From assembly GCA_023246755.1 (NCBI GenBank), contig JAHFHU010000009.1:1-32929 (forward strand): a stretch of 32,929 nucleotides of DNA. The letters are read 5' to 3'. The notes beneath the pieces were generated by a model that was not told the DNA's origin, ran no database searches, and worked only from the letters and a program-made list of their open reading frames with translations. The stretch comes from Candidatus Magasanikiibacteriota bacterium (lineage in GTDB: Bacteria; Patescibacteriota; Patescibacteriia; Magasanikbacterales; 2-02-FULL-50-9b). The translations under genes and the position numbers were made by a program. This document shows, piece by piece, positions 16,700 through 24,875 of this stretch (position 1 is the stretch's first letter; the number at the start of each line of letters is the position of its first letter).

Positions 16700-18172
16700 T
16701 TATTTTTTTGACGGTTCAATTTTTTTCAAAAACGCACGCGCTTGTAATTTTGTTTTAATTGCACCGGAAAGTTGCGCTTCTCGCACCGCGTTCAAGAGCT
16801 CGCCAATTTTTGGACCGGGCGATAATTTCAGTGCGGTCATAATTTCAGTTCCATCGATGATCGGTGGCGGAAGTTGCTGGCGGCCACCGCGCATTTTGAT
16901 GAGACGACGAATGCGCACGAGAACGTCATCGAGATGGCGTTTTTTATCTTTCGTGTTCGATGGAATTGTTGCCGAGCCATCGCCAAATAACATCGTTAAG
17001 AGTTCGCGGCCACGTTCAAGGTCGCGCAAAAAATATTTTTCAATCGTCGTCTCTTTCATTTCGCGCACGTCAGCCTGCACCGCGAGCAGGTGATGTTCAA
17101 CAAGCCAGACGAGCAATTCTGTGTCGATGTTGACACCCTCGACCGACGATAAGCGTAGACGTTCGGCGATGCGGCGGGCAACCTTCGCGCCTTCGGTGTC
17201 ATGGCCGGTGAAGCGGATGCGATCAACACCATCTTTTTTTGGAGTTTGAATCGTCAGTGGTTTTGCAACGTCGTGTAAAAGCGTTGCAACATATTGTGTG
17301 GGCGACGGTTTTTTTGGCGCACCAAAAATCGGCGGTAACTTTTTAAGAAATTTTTGATACGGCGCGCCGTGAAGATTTTTGAGCGCGAGCACGGTATGCT
17401 CCCACACATCACCTTCGTTGTGATAATTTTTTGGTTGCGGACATTTGTGCATTTTCAAAAGTTCGGGCGCCACAAATTTAAATGCACCTGTTGCGTTCCA
17501 CAAATCCATACAGCGCACCGGATTCGCAACGAGTGATTTGACGAGTTCGCGACCGATGAGTTCGTTCGGGACATGGCCTTCAACGAGTTTCGGCAAAAGT
17601 TTTTTAATCGCCGTTGCGGTTTTTGGTTCGATCGCAAAATTTAATTGACAGGCAAATCGGAGCGCGCGGAGCAGGCGTGTGTTATCTTCGGCAAAACGAT
17701 CAGCCGGTTTTCCAACCGCACGAATAATTTTAGCGCGAATGTCGGCGCGGCCGCCAAACGGATCCGTGATCGCACCCGTTGCCAAATTCAGTGCCATCGC
17801 ATTGATGGTGAAATCGCGGCGCCCCAGATCTGCTTCGATCGGCATTGCGTGATCAAAATGCACCGCAACATCCCGATAGGCGCCGGAGCCGCCGGCAATT
17901 TCGGTGCGGGGAAGCGCGATATCAATCTGTGGTGCGTTTTTATATCCGAATTTGATAACGCCAAAAGTTTTTCCAACGACGTCGACGGTGCCCTCGCGTT
18001 TCAAAAACGAAATTAATTTTGGCATCGGCACGCCGCGCACGACGAGGTCAATGTCTTTGCTCGGGCGGCGCAGCAGCACGTCACGAACCATCCCGCCAAC
18101 AAGAAAAATTTCCGCGTCAGGAAAGGATTTTTTGAGTGGTTTGAGCCATGGGAGGTTGAGGTTATGCTGCAT
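16700..18172 (-). CDS. cca: CCA tRNA nucleotidyltransferase / poly(A)-polymerase family with HD domain
   Basis: Adds or repairs the 3' CCA of tRNAs. The 490-residue product starts MQHNLNLPWLKPL. It has the nucleotidyltransferase signature FLVGGMVRDVLLRRPSKDIDLVV (about 23-45) with the DID metal motif, RRDFTINAMA, the FAEDNTRLLRALRFA helix, and an HD domain (LLHDVAKPL) in the C-terminal half. The nearby tRNA-Ile lacks an encoded CCA and would need such an enzyme. CCA- versus A-adding specificity cannot be told from sequence alone. A TACAAT lies 9 bases before the ATG, suggesting a leaderless mRNA. Confidence 0.92.
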   Translation of the reverse strand: MQHNLNLPWLKPLKKSFPDAEIFLVGGMVRDVLLRRPSKDIDLVVRGVPMPKLISFLKREGTVDVVGKTFGVIKFGYKNAPQIDIALPRTEIAGGSGAYRDVAVHFDHAMPIEADLGRRDFTINAMALNLATGAITDPFGGRADIRAKIIRAVGKPADRFAEDNTRLLRALRFACQLNFAIEPKTATAIKKLLPKLVEGHVPNELIGRELVKSLVANPVRCMDLWNATGAFKFVAPELLKMHKCPQPKNYHNEGDVWEHTVLALKNLHGAPYQKFLKKLPPIFGAPKKPSPTQYVATLLHDVAKPLTIQTPKKDGVDRIRFTGHDTEGAKVARRIAERLRLSSVEGVNIDTELLVWLVEHHLLAVQADVREMKETTIEKYFLRDLERGRELLTMLFGDGSATIPSNTKDKKRHLDDVLVRIRRLIKMRGGRQQLPPPIIDGTEIMTALKLSPGPKIGELLNAVREAQLSGAIKTKLQARAFLKKIEPSKK

Positions 18173-18181
18173 ATGCAGGGT

Positions 18182-18187
18182 ATTGTA
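18182..18187 (-). promoter_or_regulatory. -10 element of the CCA-adding enzyme gene
   Basis: Minus strand TACAAT, 9 bases upstream of the start codon. The -35 is weak. Confidence 0.5.
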
Positions 18188-18213
18188 GCGCGAACGGCTT
18201 CGAAAGTCGAGCG

Positions 18214-18242
18214 TTGACAGATTCCGTTTTTTGTGCAACAAT
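18214..18242 (+). promoter_or_regulatory. Promoter of the zinc-binding protein gene
   Basis: Perfect TTGACA (18214-18219), 17-base spacer, AACAAT (18237-18242). Divergent from the CCA-enzyme promoter. Confidence 0.7.
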
Positions 18243-18264
18243 TGCCGCTAACGGAGGTGGAATC

Positions 18265-18750
18265 ATGTCGCGCGTCACAAACAAACTCAAGCGGAATCGT
18301 GGGTGCAATCAGCTACCAGTCATGGAAAAAAACCAGGAGGTGTGCGTGCTTGCACAACAAAGTGGTAAGGTCATTGTCTATGGGTGTGGTCATCGGGCAC
18401 GCGAACACTATACCTGTTTGCTCGGCGGTGAGGTCTACGACAGCGACACATCAAAAAATACCGCTTTGTGTGGGGCATGTTTTTTGAAATGTATTCGCAG
18501 CGCAAGCGGTCAGTGTTCGCTCTGTGGAGGTGTAATACTACCGGGTGACCCGTTTGGTTACGACTATAAGATGAACGAGACACAAGAGCGGAAATTTCCG
18601 GCGAGCAGCTTCGTCTGTTGTCGAATCGGATGCTGTTCCACAGGGCATATGGCTGGTACGTGGACCGCCCGTCGTTTGATGATTGCACCAAAAGTTGTCA
18701 AACTGATTTTGCGGGGTGGTTCGACGATACATTGGGTGCGCCGAAAATAG
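18265..18750 (+). CDS. Hypothetical Cys-rich, probably zinc-binding protein
   Basis: I do not recognise the family. The 161-residue product has C41-x-H43, C69-x2-C72-x3-C76, C84-x2-C87, and two Cys pairs at 118-119 and 123-124, enough for two zinc sites of the treble-clef or ribbon kind. The ends are basic. There is no signal peptide, so it is probably cytoplasmic. The start is set by GGAGG (18253-18257), seven bases before the ATG. It has its own promoter and terminator. Confidence 0.65.
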   Translation: MSRVTNKLKRNRGCNQLPVMEKNQEVCVLAQQSGKVIVYGCGHRAREHYTCLLGGEVYDSDTSKNTALCGACFLKCIRSASGQCSLCGGVILPGDPFGYDYKMNETQERKFPASSFVCCRIGCCSTGHMAGTWTARRLMIAPKVVKLILRGGSTIHWVRRK

Positions 18751-18758
18751 ACGTGAAT

Positions 18759-18796
18759 CCCCGCACTAGCTAACATGGTGCGGGGTGATTTTTTTT
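18759..18796 (+). terminator. Terminator of the zinc-binding protein gene
   Basis: CCCCGCAC and GTGCGGGG form a perfect 8-bp stem with an 11-base loop, followed by TGATTTTTTTT. Confidence 0.9.
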
Positions 18797-18824
18797 GGTG
18801 CAAAACCGCCGATCGCTGTATACT
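18795..18824 (+). promoter_or_regulatory. NUDIX gene promoter
   Basis: TTGGTG (18795-18800), 18-base spacer, TATACT (18819-18824), overlapping the T-run of the preceding terminator. Confidence 0.5.
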
Positions 18825-18846
18825 TATTTTAAATAAAATTTGTCGT

Positions 18847-19401
18847 GTGAAAATAAAAGTTGGAAAAGATCGGCTCGTGTGGGAGGGAAAGTTTTCGCGT
18901 GTGTATGAGCGCGAATTTTTTGGCGTTGATGGGAAACCGGGTACGTGGGAAGTTTTTGCGCGCAAAACGCATGGGCCCGTTGCGATTGTGATTCCCGTAA
19001 CTGAGAAGGGTGACGTGATTTTTTTGAAACATTTTCGTGTGCCACGCGCGGGGTATGTTTTGGAAACCCCGGCAGGCCTCATGGATCGGCGCGGCGAAAA
19101 GTCGATCGCGCTCGCACGACGCGAGTTGCTCGAAGAAACGGGCTATGTCGCACGGCGGATAAAATTTGTGGGGAGCGGCGCAAATAATGGCGGATTGCAA
19201 AACGAAGATTATCATTTTTTTATCGCGACTGGTTGCGTCAAAAAATCCGAGCCTGCATATGAAGCCGCAGAAGACATCGAAGTGTTACTCGTGCCACTCG
19301 CGCGTGTTGAAAAATTTTTGTCTGCTCGGCGCAATTTTGCCGTCGCTGCGCCGCTGTTCGGTGTTCCATATTTTCTTCGTCGCGCCGGGCTTCTCAATTG
19401 A
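18847..19401 (+). CDS. NUDIX hydrolase, ADP-ribose-pyrophosphatase-like
   Basis: Hydrolyses a nucleoside diphosphate linked to another group; ADP-ribose is a guess from overall similarity. The 184-residue product has the Nudix box GLMDRRGE...RRELLEETGY, preceded by LETPAG as in ADP-ribose pyrophosphatases. One extra residue sits between the first Gly and first Glu compared with GX5E. The start is uncertain: GTG at 18847 is chosen because it is 22 bases after a TATACT and gives a normal N-terminus. The upstream frame crosses the terminator. The tRNA-Ile promoter overlaps its stop codon. Confidence 0.85.
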   Translation: MKIKVGKDRLVWEGKFSRVYEREFFGVDGKPGTWEVFARKTHGPVAIVIPVTEKGDVIFLKHFRVPRAGYVLETPAGLMDRRGEKSIALARRELLEETGYVARRIKFVGSGANNGGLQNEDYHFFIATGCVKKSEPAYEAAEDIEVLLVPLARVEKFLSARRNFAVAAPLFGVPYFLRRAGLLN

Positions 19402-19426
19402 AATTTTTATCGGTAAATGCTAGACT
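19398..19426 (+). promoter_or_regulatory. tRNA-Ile promoter
   Basis: TTGAAA (19398-19403, overlapping the NUDIX stop), 17-base spacer, TGC plus TAGACT (19421-19426). Confidence 0.7.
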
Positions 19427-19447
19427 GCTGACGCAGCGAATTTATAC

Positions 19448-19521
19448 GGGCCCGTAGCTTAGTTGGTTAAAGCACAGTGCTTATAACGCTGGGATCGAGG
19501 GTTCGAGTCCCTCCGGGCCTA
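19448..19521 (+). tRNA. tRNA-Ile(UAU)
   Basis: Acceptor GGGCCCG/CGGGCCT (G1-U72 wobble), D arm GCTT..AAGC, anticodon stem CAGTG/CGCTG with loop CTTATAA, giving anticodon TAT, and T arm GAGGG/CCCTC with TTCGAGT. It reads AUA directly. Most bacteria instead use a CAU-anticodon tRNA modified to lysidine by TilS. No CCA is encoded after the discriminator A at 19521. Confidence 0.93.
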
Positions 19522-19733
19522 TTTCAATGGATTTTGCAGCAAATTCAGCCAGTATTACAGCCAAAATTTCGTCGTTCAGTGTGAGGTTCGAGCAGAGGAC
19601 GCAGCGATGGTGCTCTTTTTTCGTTGTCGCTAGCGATGTGCGTAGGTTCGTTGCAGTTTAGCTCTTCCACGTGGAAGACTCGATCTGCCACGAGATTTGA
19701 AAGTGCTTTCAACAAGCGGTATCATTGGCCTAT
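19522..19733. other. Intergenic region with a 16-bp perfect palindrome
   Basis: There is no gene in these 212 bases. A perfect palindrome TCTTCCACGTGGAAGA occupies 19663-19678, about 55 bases before the lipoprotein start, and could be an operator. No strong promoter or terminator was identified. Confidence 0.45.
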
Positions 19734-20318
19734 ATGTCAACACTTCAGATTCGAATACTCTTGGCCAATGTCGGCCTCGTCTTGGTCGCATTGGCGACAT
19801 GGAGCGGCTGTAAGGAGGATCCTACAGTCGTTGCCCCACATGGCTCTGTGAGCAACTGGGACCATGGGGTCATTTCGGTTTTTAGGGACGAAATCGTCGA
19901 GCGACAAATGTCGAATCCTAATCAGCGGGTTCAGGCCGAAGTCGCACTGCATGCGGCAGAACCTTTTGATACCCTTCAAAAGATCTGTGCATCTGGGAAG
20001 ATCGAAATTCGCAGCGTGTTATTTCAATTCCGCAACGGCATCGCCGGTAGAGTAGATCTCCAGCCGCGAACGGGTGCAAATTGCGCCACAGAATTTCGGG
20101 ATTTGGCCGCAAAGTCCTACGTAGATGCAGACCAAGATCAGGAAGGCGAATCATCAGACATACTGAATGGTAGGTTTACTGTCTATGGCCTCTACGTCGA
20201 AGGTTTGCCGGTTGAGATTATGAACGTCTGGAACGCAATCGCCGCAGTGCGAGCAATTCGTCTGGGTGTAGACTGGATGATTCCGACATCAACGATGCCG
20301 ATTTCTAATCTCAGGTAG
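19734..20318 (+). CDS. Hypothetical lipoprotein
   Basis: The 194-residue product has a signal peptide with hydrophobic core (about 8-24) and a lipobox-like WSGC with Cys at about 29, followed by KEDP. This predicts a lipid-anchored extracytoplasmic protein. The mature part resembles nothing I know. It has few cysteines and a DADQDQEGESSD acidic stretch that could bind calcium (speculative). The ATG at 19734 is preferred over a TTG three codons earlier. No Shine-Dalgarno site is visible. Codon usage looks less AT-skewed than in the neighbouring core genes. Confidence 0.6.
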   Translation: MSTLQIRILLANVGLVLVALATWSGCKEDPTVVAPHGSVSNWDHGVISVFRDEIVERQMSNPNQRVQAEVALHAAEPFDTLQKICASGKIEIRSVLFQFRNGIAGRVDLQPRTGANCATEFRDLAAKSYVDADQDQEGESSDILNGRFTVYGLYVEGLPVEIMNVWNAIAAVRAIRLGVDWMIPTSTMPISNLR

Positions 20319-20362
20319 GGCGTTGTGGGGGTGAGGATGCGCTGTCTGTACACAAAAATAAT

Positions 20363-21505
20363 TTACCCTCGCATCTTTGCACGCAATACATTGGTCACGC
20401 GGGTCGTCGCGTCGCCGAGTGAATAATTTTCAAGGTCAGAATGCGCATGTTCAGCAGTGCCGATCGTTTTGGAAAATCCGCTGCTTAAAAAATCCGCACG
20501 ATATGGTTTTTGCGCATCAATCATGACGCGAATATTGTGAGAGTTTTCCGGTGTTTCGTAGACGAGCGCGAAAACTTTGGTGTTCGGCGCGGTGTGAATT
20601 ATTTCGCCAACTAAATCAGCCAAATCAGATTCGGTCGCGCCCGCACGAACAAAATCCTCACGCGTCAAAACACTCCACATGAGCGGTTGCTGCACATCAG
20701 TTTGCAGGTGAGCTAAAACCGCACCCCACAATTTGAGCGCTGCAACGGAACGTTGACGGTAGAGGTGGTGTACAATCAGTTCGCGATCGCCACCGAGTGC
20801 GATCAATGCGCTTGCTGTTTGCAGCGTGTGTGCACTGACCGCACGTGTTTTAAAACTTTGTGTCGCGGCGATCATTCCCGTCAAGAGTAGATTTGCAGTT
20901 GGCGCGGTGATGCTCACGTGCGTTGCAATAAAAAGTTCATAGACAATTTCGGAAACGCTGGTGCGGGTGATATCAACAACATTGACGTGACCAAACTGTT
21001 CGTTCGATGCCGCGCAATCAACATTAACGATCGGTGCCGAATTGAAGAGCGCTGTGTTTGCAGAATACGTTGCACCGAGTGACGAAAAATCTTGTGCACC
21101 AACAACGATGATGAGATCAAAACGGAATTGCGACGAGTGCAGCGCGATGCGTTCGGTGTTGATCACACCCGATTTTGGTGCAACGGTAATGACGACAGCG
21201 CCATCGATAATTTCGTGTCGGATATTTTCGAGTCCATCAGGGCCGAGCGGAACGGTGATGGTTATGTCATGTAATTGTCCAACGTGCGGTTTGATTTGTG
21301 CGATGTCAGGCAAAAATTTTAGTGCGTGCGGCGCTGAGAAATGATCAGAAACAACCGTTGCGGTTTTACCGATTTGCGCGACGTATGCGGCAATAGCCAA
21401 GCTCGCCACGATTTCATCATGACTTGGATTGGGGCGACACACGATAAGCGCGGATCGCGTCGTGCGTAACACCTGCTCAAATTGTGCGGCGATAGCTAGT
21501 GCCAT
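20363..21505 (-). CDS. DHH-family phosphoesterase-like protein with altered catalytic motifs
   Basis: The 380-residue product has the overall order of NrnA-type DHH/DHHA1 proteins (oligoribonuclease/pAp phosphatase): an N-terminal CRPNPSHDEIVASLAIAAYV where active members have PDgDaigSalAL, FDLIIVVGAQDFSSLG, and VNVDCAASNEQFGHVNVVD where active members have DHHxxNxxFG. The signature DHH is D163-C-A, and the first motif has lost its DxD, so metal binding is probably impaired. It may be a pseudoenzyme or an RNA-binding protein. The promoter is TTGACC-N17-TATGAT. Divergent from valS. Confidence 0.75.
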   Translation of the reverse strand: MALAIAAQFEQVLRTTRSALIVCRPNPSHDEIVASLAIAAYVAQIGKTATVVSDHFSAPHALKFLPDIAQIKPHVGQLHDITITVPLGPDGLENIRHEIIDGAVVITVAPKSGVINTERIALHSSQFRFDLIIVVGAQDFSSLGATYSANTALFNSAPIVNVDCAASNEQFGHVNVVDITRTSVSEIVYELFIATHVSITAPTANLLLTGMIAATQSFKTRAVSAHTLQTASALIALGGDRELIVHHLYRQRSVAALKLWGAVLAHLQTDVQQPLMWSVLTREDFVRAGATESDLADLVGEIIHTAPNTKVFALVYETPENSHNIRVMIDAQKPYRADFLSSGFSKTIGTAEHAHSDLENYSLGDATTRVTNVLRAKMRG

Positions 21506-21538
21506 TTTTCGCTAAAATTAGCCTCTAATTGATTCAAT

Positions 21539-21567
21539 ATCATACGATAAAATAGGTCGACGGTCAA
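21539..21567 (-). promoter_or_regulatory. Promoter of the DHH-like gene
   Basis: Minus strand: TTGACC (21562-21567), 17-base spacer, TATGAT (21539-21544), 33 bases before the start codon. Confidence 0.75.
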
Positions 21568-21665
21568 GGCTTTTTTTGTCTGATTATCACTTTACAAAAA
21601 ATTATGCTAATGTTAAGCACAAATAATGGTTTATACGAATGATTTTGTTTACCGGCTTGACAACA

Positions 21666-21694
21666 TTGCGCAGGTACGATTTTTTCGTTACTAT
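21666..21694 (+). promoter_or_regulatory. Tentative valS promoter
   Basis: TTGCGC (21666-21671), 17-base spacer, TACTAT (21689-21694), 21 bases before the chosen valS start. A better-looking TTGACA at 21657 has no matching -10. Confidence 0.3.
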
Positions 21695-21715
21695 TATCAA
21701 ACACATGATACCCGT

Positions 21716-24700
21716 ATGACCGAGATGCCCAAGGCTTACGAGCCACAACAATTTGAAGATGATTTATACGCGCGGTGGGAAAGTGCGGGTGCGTTTACGC
21801 CGGAAAATTTGCCGGATTTTCAAAATCGCGAACCGTATACGATCGTCGTGCCGCCGCCGAATGCAACAGCGACGCTGCATGTCGGTCACGCGTCAATGCT
21901 TGCGATTGAAGATGTTTTGATTCGGTATCATCGGATGAATGGTAAACGCGCGCTCTGGATTCCGGGCACGGATCACGCCGCACTCGCGACGCAAAACGTC
22001 GTTGAAAAAATGATTCAAAAGGAAGAGGGCGTGACGCGCCACGATTTGGGACGCGCGGAATTGGTGCGTCGGATCGAGGAGTTTGTTGAAAGCAAACGCG
22101 ATCGGATTAAATTGCAATTTCGAAAAATGGGTGCGTCGCTTGATTGGACACGTGAGGCGTTCACGCTTGACGCGCCGCGTTCGCTTGCGGTTCGAACGAT
22201 TTTTAAACGCATGTATGATGAAGGGGTGATTTATCGGGGTGACCGCGTGGTGAATTGGTGTCCGCGATGCGCTTCGACATTGTCGGACGACGAGTTAGAA
22301 ACAAAAACGCGAACGGCGTCACTGTATTATTTTAAATACGCGAAAGATTTTCCGATCACGATTGCGTCAACGCAGCCAGAAACAAAACTCGGTGACACGG
22401 CGGTCGCAGTGCATCCGCGCGATGAGCGTTATCAAAATTTGATTGGCGGGGTGTTGCAAGTTCCGTTTGGTGGGTCACGCGGCGTGGTGTTGCATCTGCG
22501 CGTGGTTGCGGATCACGGCGTTGAAAAAGATTTTGGAACGGGTGCGCTTGGTGTGACGCCGGCGCACAGCATGGTTGATTACGGCATGGCGATCGCACAT
22601 CAAATTCCGCTGGTGCAAATTATTGGCGAGGATGCGCGGATGCTTGAAACAGCGGGGCCAGATTACGCGGGCATGTCGGTTGCGGACGCGCGCACGAAGG
22701 TCGTTGCGTGGCTGCGCGCTGAAGGCCTGATCGAAAAAGAGGAGGAGACGGAACAAAATGTGCCGGTGTGTTCGCGGTGTGCGAGTGAAATTATTCCGTT
22801 GCCGAAGTTGCAGTGGTTTGTAAACGTCAACAAAAAATTTTCGTTTAAACATTCGCCGCGCGCGCCGCTTGCGGGAATTGAGGCGGGTTCGCTCGTGACG
22901 CTCAAAGAGACGATGCGGCATGTTGTTGAAACGCATCAGACCGCGATTATTCCGGAGCGTTTTGAAAAAATATATACGCACTGGGTTGATAATTTACGCG
23001 ATTGGTGTATCTCGCGACAGATTTGGTATGGTCATCGGATTCCGGTGTGGTATTGCGTTGCGCAAAAAACGGCGGAGTGTGGCGCACCGATTTGTTCCAT
23101 TGATGATCTGCTCATGTGTCCACATTGTAACGGCGCGGTTGATCAAGATCCCGATGTTTTGGATACATGGTTTTCAAGCGGGACGTGGACATTCACGACA
23201 CTCGGGTGGCCATATACGCGGGTGATTTTCGTGCGACATGGTGAGGCGTGGAGTAATGTGAACGGGGTGATGGATGCGGAAATTTTTGATGCGCAAAATG
23301 GATTGACGCCCGAAGGTGTGGCGCAGGCGCTTGTGTGTGCGGGGACATTGGTGCGCGAGGACGCGGCGATTATTTTGGCATCGCCGGTTTTGCGAACGAA
23401 AGAAACGGCGGAAATTTTGTCGGAAAAGTTGGGCCTTGAAATTCGATTCGATGAGCGGCTGCGCGAAATGGCGACGAGCGAGAATTTTAACGATCGTTCA
23501 GAGTCATTCATGCGGGACGCGCTTGAAGAATTTCAGGGGCGTACGGTTATTGTCGTGACGCATGCGGCGACGATTAGTTTGCTGAAAAATTATGGTGTAA
23601 GTTCGATGGAGACGACCGAGGCGTATCCGGCGCATGCGTGCGCGGTTGTTCGCGAGTTTGACGCGAGCGGTTCGCAGGTCGGGGATTTAAATGTGTATCA
23701 TCCGAACGCCGTGCTTGAAACGGGTTACGATATTTTGCCGAATTGGGTTGCGCGTATGATTTTGATGACAACGTATGCGCTCGGCGAAGTTCCGTTTCGC
23801 ACCGTGTATTTGCATGGGCTCGTGCGCGACGCAGAGGGGCGCAAGATGTCGAAGTCGCTTGGTAACGGGATCGATCCGCTCGATGTGATTCCAAAATATG
23901 GAACGGATGCGGTGCGTTTAGCGTTGCTGCTCGGGCAGTCGCCGGGAAATGATTTGCGCATGTCAGAAGAAAAAATTGCGGGCTTTCGGAATTTTACGAA
24001 TAAGTTGTGGAACGTTGCACGATTTATTTTGTCGTCGGGCGATTCATGTGTGGTCACCGCATCTGAAATTGATGAGTTGGAGCTCACCACGCTCGACAAA
24101 TGGTTGTTGTCGCGATTTGCCGATGTTGCTGCTGCGTTTAGTGGCGCGCTTGAGCGTCTTGAATTTTCGCGCGCCGGCGAATTGCTCCGTGATTTTACCT
24201 GGAACGAGTTGGCGGATTGGTATTTGGAGGGTGCGAAAGTTGAGGGTGGCAAAAGCGTGGTTTTGAACTATGTGTTGCAGAATTTGTTGAAGCTGTGGCA
24301 TCCATTTATGCCGTTTGTGACAGAGACGATTTGGCAGACGGCGTATGCGAAGGATGATAATGATTTTTTGATGGTTGCGCCATGGGTTGATTTTGGTGCG
24401 ATGACATTATATCCCGAGGCTGAGCATGAATTTGCACGTGCGCAACGGGTGATTGGTGCAATTCGTGCGCTTCGGGCGGACTACAAAGTTGCGGCGGGCG
24501 CGATCGTGCCGGTGACGATCGTGACAAAATTTAAACAGACACTGGCGTTGCAACAGCCGGTGATTGAAAAACTAGCGCGATGCGTGGTGTTGTTTGCGGA
24601 TACGGCGCCCGACGGTCAGCTCGCAACGGTCATTGAAGAGGGAACCATCACGATTCCGAAACCTGAAGCGGTTGGCGATTCACCCGACGAAAAAATCAAA

Positions 24701-24865
24701 CTCGAAGCCGAGCGCGATTCAGTTGCACATTATATCGAAAGTTTGCGTTCGAAATTGTCGAACGAAGAATTTGTTGGGCGTGCGCCGGCAAGCGTGATCG
24801 AAAAAGAGCGCGCGAAGTTAGCCGAGGCCGAGGAGCGGTTAGCGGCTATCGCAGAGCGACTCTAA
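21716..24865 (+). CDS. valS: Valyl-tRNA synthetase with an inserted histidine-phosphatase domain
   Basis: Charges tRNA-Val. The 1049-residue protein has HVGH at 55-58, an editing domain, the DWCISRQIWYGHRIPVWY segment, KMSKS at 710-714, the anticodon domain and the C-terminal coiled-coil arm. Between FTTLGWP (ends 499) and YHPNAVLETGYDI (from 661), which are nearly adjacent in ordinary ValS, lie about 160 extra residues forming a complete phosphoglycerate-mutase-type phosphatase: VIFVRHGEAWSN (R507, H508), SPVLRTKETAEIL (R560) and VIVVTHAATISLL (H616). All four catalytic residues are present and the frame is uninterrupted, so this is a domain insertion, not an intein or frameshift. The start at 21716 (MTEMPKAYEP) matches family N-termini. 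Confidence 0.97.
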   Translation: MTEMPKAYEPQQFEDDLYARWESAGAFTPENLPDFQNREPYTIVVPPPNATATLHVGHASMLAIEDVLIRYHRMNGKRALWIPGTDHAALATQNVVEKMIQKEEGVTRHDLGRAELVRRIEEFVESKRDRIKLQFRKMGASLDWTREAFTLDAPRSLAVRTIFKRMYDEGVIYRGDRVVNWCPRCASTLSDDELETKTRTASLYYFKYAKDFPITIASTQPETKLGDTAVAVHPRDERYQNLIGGVLQVPFGGSRGVVLHLRVVADHGVEKDFGTGALGVTPAHSMVDYGMAIAHQIPLVQIIGEDARMLETAGPDYAGMSVADARTKVVAWLRAEGLIEKEEETEQNVPVCSRCASEIIPLPKLQWFVNVNKKFSFKHSPRAPLAGIEAGSLVTLKETMRHVVETHQTAIIPERFEKIYTHWVDNLRDWCISRQIWYGHRIPVWYCVAQKTAECGAPICSIDDLLMCPHCNGAVDQDPDVLDTWFSSGTWTFTTLGWPYTRVIFVRHGEAWSNVNGVMDAEIFDAQNGLTPEGVAQALVCAGTLVREDAAIILASPVLRTKETAEILSEKLGLEIRFDERLREMATSENFNDRSESFMRDALEEFQGRTVIVVTHAATISLLKNYGVSSMETTEAYPAHACAVVREFDASGSQVGDLNVYHPNAVLETGYDILPNWVARMILMTTYALGEVPFRTVYLHGLVRDAEGRKMSKSLGNGIDPLDVIPKYGTDAVRLALLLGQSPGNDLRMSEEKIAGFRNFTNKLWNVARFILSSGDSCVVTASEIDELELTTLDKWLLSRFADVAAAFSGALERLEFSRAGELLRDFTWNELADWYLEGAKVEGGKSVVLNYVLQNLLKLWHPFMPFVTETIWQTAYAKDDNDFLMVAPWVDFGAMTLYPEAEHEFARAQRVIGAIRALRADYKVAAGAIVPVTIVTKFKQTLALQQPVIEKLARCVVLFADTAPDGQLATVIEEGTITIPKPEAVGDSPDEKIKLEAERDSVAHYIESLRSKLSNEEFVGRAPASVIEKERAKLAEAEERLAAIAERL
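23213..23695 (+). other. Inserted histidine-phosphatase domain within valS
   Basis: The extra segment inside the ValS catalytic region, about residues 500-660. It encodes an intact RHG motif, the SPxxRxxET motif, and the second catalytic His in VTHAAT. No splicing motifs are present at either end. Base composition resembles the rest of valS, suggesting an old insertion. Confidence 0.9.
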
Positions 24866-24875
24866 AATTGTCGGG

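Noticed and set aside
21657-21662. TTGACA as valS -35
   Set aside because: No acceptable -10 lies 15-19 bases downstream.
23213-23695. Intein in ValS
   Set aside because: No Cys/Ser at the N-junction, no terminal HN followed by Cys/Ser/Thr, no endonuclease motifs. The insert has clear histidine-phosphatase motifs.
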